Assembly (NCBI GenBank): GCA_023390635.1
Contig: JAEWCM010000050.1
Coordinates: 1-15,341 of the forward strand
DNA: 15,341 nt
Origin: Bacillota bacterium
GTDB taxonomy: Bacteria; Bacillota; Desulfitobacteriia; Desulfitobacteriales; Desulfitobacteriaceae
Direction of reading: 5' to 3'
Both the position numbers and the translations under genes were made by a program. This document shows, in pieces, positions 13,427 through 15,341 of this stretch. The notes under the pieces are model-generated. The model worked only from the letters and a program-made list of their open reading frames with translations. It searched no databases and had not been told where the DNA came from. Every line of letters begins with the position of its first letter. The stretch's first letter is position 1.

Positions 13427-13741
13427 TCACGGCCCGCTCCCGCAGGAAACAACATACCATTGTCCATACCCGTTCTGCTTTAAATAGAAAAAATTCAGGG
13501 ACCCTCCTCCTGATTTGACATCGGTCACACCTTCTACAAAATACTGCTTCCCCAAAGTCTCCTGGTCTACCGATTGGACGGAGGGGCCGAGAGATAAACC
13601 AAAAGCTTGGATTTTATCAATTTGGAAAAATACATAATTTCTGATAGCCCCGGTCGGCGTAAAGCTGGACCATTCCAAAACGAAGTAAATGATCAGGGCG
13701 ATCAAAACTCCCCCCAAGATGGCATTGGATCTTTTTTTCAA
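13427..13741 (-). CDS. Small signal-anchored protein, first of the paralogue pair (104 aa)
   Basis: I place the start at TTG 13741, eight bases after AAGGAG; the GTG at 13750 abuts that site with no spacer. MKKRSNAILGGVLIALIIYFVLEW is a signal anchor. The outer part holds TGAIRNYVFFQIDKIQAF, KQYFVEGVTDVKSGGGSLNF and the C-terminus GYGQWYVVSCGSGP. The C-terminal 35 residues are homologous to the next gene (98 aa). A 44-bp palindrome lies between this gene and the TPR gene, only 23 bp before the start, so its ribosome binding site is close to the foot of a strong hairpin; regulation by structure is possible but unproven. The function is unknown. Confidence 0.72.
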   Translation of the reverse strand: MKKRSNAILGGVLIALIIYFVLEWSSFTPTGAIRNYVFFQIDKIQAFGLSLGPSVQSVDQETLGKQYFVEGVTDVKSGGGSLNFFYLKQNGYGQWYVVSCGSGP

Positions 13742-13764
13742 TGGTCTCACTCCTTGATATAAAG

Positions 13765-13808
13765 GCTTGTCCCCAAATGCGAAAGTGCTTTCGCATTTGG
13801 GGACAAGC
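13765..13808. repeat. 44-bp palindrome (GCTTGTCC family, copy 3)
   Basis: There are two perfectly complementary 21-bp arms, each GCTTGTCC plus CCAAATGCGAAAG, with a two-base TG centre (13786-13787). The eight bases at each end equal those of copies 1 and 2 while the inner 13 bases differ. It starts five bases after the stop of the TPR gene and ends near the ribosome binding site of the 104-aa gene. On the minus strand it is followed by CTTTATATC, too weak for a standard terminator. Confidence 0.92.
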
Positions 13809-13813
13809 TATTT

Positions 13814-14554
13814 TCAACCGTTAACCAAAGTCTGAAAACGAGGATCATTCTTCACCGGGTCAAAATCCTTCTCCTCTTTGGCCACATCCTTCACATCGGC
13901 CTGCAAGTCAATAGCAGGCCGGAGATATTCAACTACTTTCTCCACATTGCCCTGACGCCCATAAATGCTGGCAATTCCGTAGTAGCTCCACACATCCTTA
14001 TCATCAAGGACCAGGGCCTCTTTGTATGCTTTTATGCCCGCATCCCATTCTCCTGCCAGTTCATAGGCCAGCCCTAAATTGAAATGAGCGTAAACAAAAT
14101 CAGGCTTTAAGGTAATGGCCTGCTTGATCAGATTGATTCCTTCCTCATAGCGGCCCAGAAAAGCATAGCTGGCGCCCTTCCCATTCATTGCCTGATAACA
14201 TTGGGGATCAAGTCCCAGAGCCTGGTCGAACAAGGCGATGGCCTGGTCGAATTGACGGTCATAGTATAACTCCAGGCCCTGATCATACAACACAACCGCC
14301 TTCTGTTGGGTTTCGCTTAAAACAGCGGCAGACGCAGAACCATTATCTTCCTCTCCAGATTGCTTCGATGTTTCCGCTCCCTCTTCCTTCCCTTCATTTT
14401 CCTTGCCATCGGTTTGGGTCACAGGTGAAGAGGGTGCGGCATGCTTCCTGCTCCAGTCCGCCTGCCCTTTCACCACCAATACAACGGCAGAGAGGATCAA
14501 CAGTCCCGCTACCATCATCAAAATGCGCTTTTTCTTTTTCATTCTTTGATCCAT
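13814..14554 (-). CDS. Membrane-anchored TPR protein
   Basis: A 246-aa protein. The start ATG 14554 has AAGGAG nine bases upstream. KKKKRILMMVAGLLILSAVVLVV (residues 6-28) anchors it, with the bulk outside. A low-complexity Glu/Ser/Gly/Lys linker (about 38-78) is followed by three or four TPR units: about 85-118 (VLYDQGLELYYDRQFDQAIA), 119-152 (NGKGASYAFLGRYEEGINLI), 153-186 (HFNLGLAYELAGEWDAGIKA) and a weaker one to about 217. The end AKEEKDFDPVKNDPRF is common at the close of TPR scaffold proteins. Such domains bind other proteins; the partner is unknown. The preceding 182-aa gene ends 39 bp upstream and the palindrome follows within five bases of the stop. It probably forms an operon with the 182-aa gene. 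Confidence 0.85.
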   Translation of the reverse strand: MDQRMKKKKRILMMVAGLLILSAVVLVVKGQADWSRKHAAPSSPVTQTDGKENEGKEEGAETSKQSGEEDNGSASAAVLSETQQKAVVLYDQGLELYYDRQFDQAIALFDQALGLDPQCYQAMNGKGASYAFLGRYEEGINLIKQAITLKPDFVYAHFNLGLAYELAGEWDAGIKAYKEALVLDDKDVWSYYGIASIYGRQGNVEKVVEYLRPAIDLQADVKDVAKEEKDFDPVKNDPRFQTLVNG

Positions 14555-14593
14555 TTACTCTTTCTCCTTGTCCTGCTCTCTTTTCTTACAAAG

Positions 14594-15142
14594 TTAAGAA
14601 GCCTCATGAAGCCCCATACTCAATACCCCATTGCTGATCTCATATATTTTGATAAAGAACTCCTCACTTGCGAAGGATTCCTCATATTCCTCGCCATTGC
14701 AGGTGATTACATATTGCCGGGGCTGCCCGGCACTTAACTTACCGAAGACCACTCCATAATGATGCTCCTCTTTTTTTCCGTCTTGAGTGGTAAGAATAGC
14801 GGTACCCGGAGAAGTCACCGGTCCGGGAAGAAATAAGAGAGAGCGATAGCGGTTGTCCCCTGTCCTCTCAGTGCTTACCGCACCGAAAAGTTCCCTGCCG
14901 TCTTTCCCTTGGATGGCATAGAAAATGATATGGTTGTTATCCAGATCCTTTTCATCTACAATGCGGCACTCTGCCTCTTTATCTCCCACATGCGCTTTTA
15001 TGTAATCCGCTATCTCATCATGATTGAGGGTGTAATAACCTAGAGCGTTGGCACCAAGGTAGCTCACAACGGAAATGGTCAGAATCACAAGGGTTAGGCC
15101 CAAAGTGATATTCTTTTGAAAAACCTTCCATGCTTTCATCAT
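14594..15142 (-). CDS. Signal-anchored protein of unknown function (182 aa)
   Basis: The start is the ATG at 15142, six bases after GGGAGG; two other ATGs lie within seven bases, one of them out of frame. NITLGLTLVILTISVVSYLGANAL (about 11-34) is a signal anchor. The outer part is about 145 residues and mostly beta: ECRIVDEKDLDNNHIIFYAI, ELFGAVSTERTGDNRYRSLL, FLPGPVTSPGTAILT, HHYGVVFGKLSAG, RQYVITCNGEEYEESFA. I do not recognise a named family; it resembles small exported beta-proteins of Bacilli and Clostridia with no assigned role. It is followed 39 bp later by the TPR protein, so the two are probably co-expressed. Confidence 0.74.
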   Translation of the reverse strand: MMKAWKVFQKNITLGLTLVILTISVVSYLGANALGYYTLNHDEIADYIKAHVGDKEAECRIVDEKDLDNNHIIFYAIQGKDGRELFGAVSTERTGDNRYRSLLFLPGPVTSPGTAILTTQDGKKEEHHYGVVFGKLSAGQPRQYVITCNGEEYEESFASEEFFIKIYEISNGVLSMGLHEAS

Positions 15143-15253
15143 TCATAGCCTCCCTTTCCCTCATCCTCTGTCTTTAACTCTTCGCTGCCCGGGAAGGGGA
15201 TTCCTTTTTTGTTCAGAAAATCTCAGGCAATGACAGGCCCAATTGACAGAAAG

Positions 15254-15277
15254 GGCCGCTACATATACAGAGCGGCC
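15254..15277 (-). terminator. Small hairpin at the end of the partial gene
   Basis: GGCCGCT (15254-15260) and AGCGGCC (15271-15277) form a seven-bp G/C-rich stem around a ten-base loop. The stem covers the stop codon of the partial gene and is followed on the minus strand by CTTTCT. It is a plausible weak terminator, limited by the poor T-tract. The remainder of 15147-15253 shows no gene. Confidence 0.35.
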
Positions 15278-15341
15278 AGAAAGATTCCCAGATTTTCTTC
15301 ATAGATCTCATTAAACTGACTCAGAGGCAGCGGATTGACTC
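15259..15341 (-). CDS. C-terminal end of an unidentified gene (runs off the window)
   Basis: The minus-strand frame entering from the right edge reads VNPLPLSQFNEIYEE, then NLGIFLAALYM and TAG (15261-15259). The mix of residues looks like a genuine protein C-terminus, while the other two frames on this strand hit stops quickly. Only about 27 residues are visible, so no family can be given. The 117 bp to the next start (15142) make it a separate unit or a loosely linked operon member. It could be a chance open stretch. Confidence 0.4.
   Translation of the reverse strand, partial: VNPLPLSQFNEIYEENLGIFLAALYM

Noticed and set aside
13387..13467. N-terminal extension of the 98-aa protein
   Set aside because: It runs through the end of the preceding gene in another frame; the internal ATG has a clean AAGGAG and begins the signal anchor.
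3509..13808. Palindromes as CRISPR repeats
   Set aside because: Only three copies, kilobases apart, with differing cores and no spacers or cas genes.
14188..14737. Plus-strand open frames over the TPR and 182-aa genes, and similar plus-strand frames elsewhere
   Set aside because: They are shadows of well-supported minus-strand genes, Pro/Ser/His-rich and without ribosome binding sites.

Overview
The window looks like an accessory region of a low-to-mid-GC Firmicute, most likely a clostridial (Desulfitobacterium-like) genome. Grounds: strong AGGAGG-type ribosome binding sites, frequent GTG/TTG starts, Gram-positive-style signal peptides and lipobox, and clostridial-type families (ECF sigma factor, serpin, Amidase_6, papain-like secreted proteins). 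The genus is only a guess. Every gene I can support lies on the minus strand, so transcription runs from position 15341 towards 1. There is no rRNA, tRNA, CRISPR array or recognisable transposase.

In transcription order: (a) 15341-13090 holds the 3' end of an unknown gene, a 182-aa signal-anchored protein, a membrane-anchored TPR protein, a 44-bp palindrome, and two small paralogous membrane-anchored proteins ending in GSGP/GTGP. (b) 12966-9731 is the most interesting part. It has an ECF-type sigma factor translationally coupled (8-bp overlap) to a type II membrane protein with about 60 cytoplasmic residues, one transmembrane helix and a complete extracellular serpin domain with an inhibitory-type hinge. 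The layout is that of a sigma/anti-sigma pair with a serpin as sensor domain. A decayed second serpin follows, its middle replaced by unrelated sequence. (c) 9429-8137 is an Amidase_6-type secreted peptidoglycan amidase candidate followed by a secreted protein with an NTF2-like tail. (d) 8025-6541 holds a hairpin repeat, an orphan serpin C-terminal scrap, a beta-propeller-like lipoprotein and a second copy of the hairpin. (e) 6413-4500 is an XRE/TPR regulator followed by a signal-anchored protein. (f) 4497-2966 has a perfect 42-bp palindrome, a broken gene fragment, a four-TM protein, another 42-bp palindrome and a small exported protein. (g) 2941-1 has a secreted protein with two tandem 173-aa repeats and a papain-like domain lacking its catalytic Cys, then an MFS exporter broken by a frameshift.

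Nearly every product is exported, anchored or membrane-embedded; the exceptions are the sigma factor and the XRE/TPR regulator. Together they suggest a cell-surface or secretome island controlled by at least two local regulators, with marked gene decay (four broken genes or relics). Two families of palindromic or hairpin DNA elements are scattered in the gaps between genes. Several starts are moved inward here from the longest open frame because a good Shine-Dalgarno sequence and a signal peptide or HTH begin at the internal codon.
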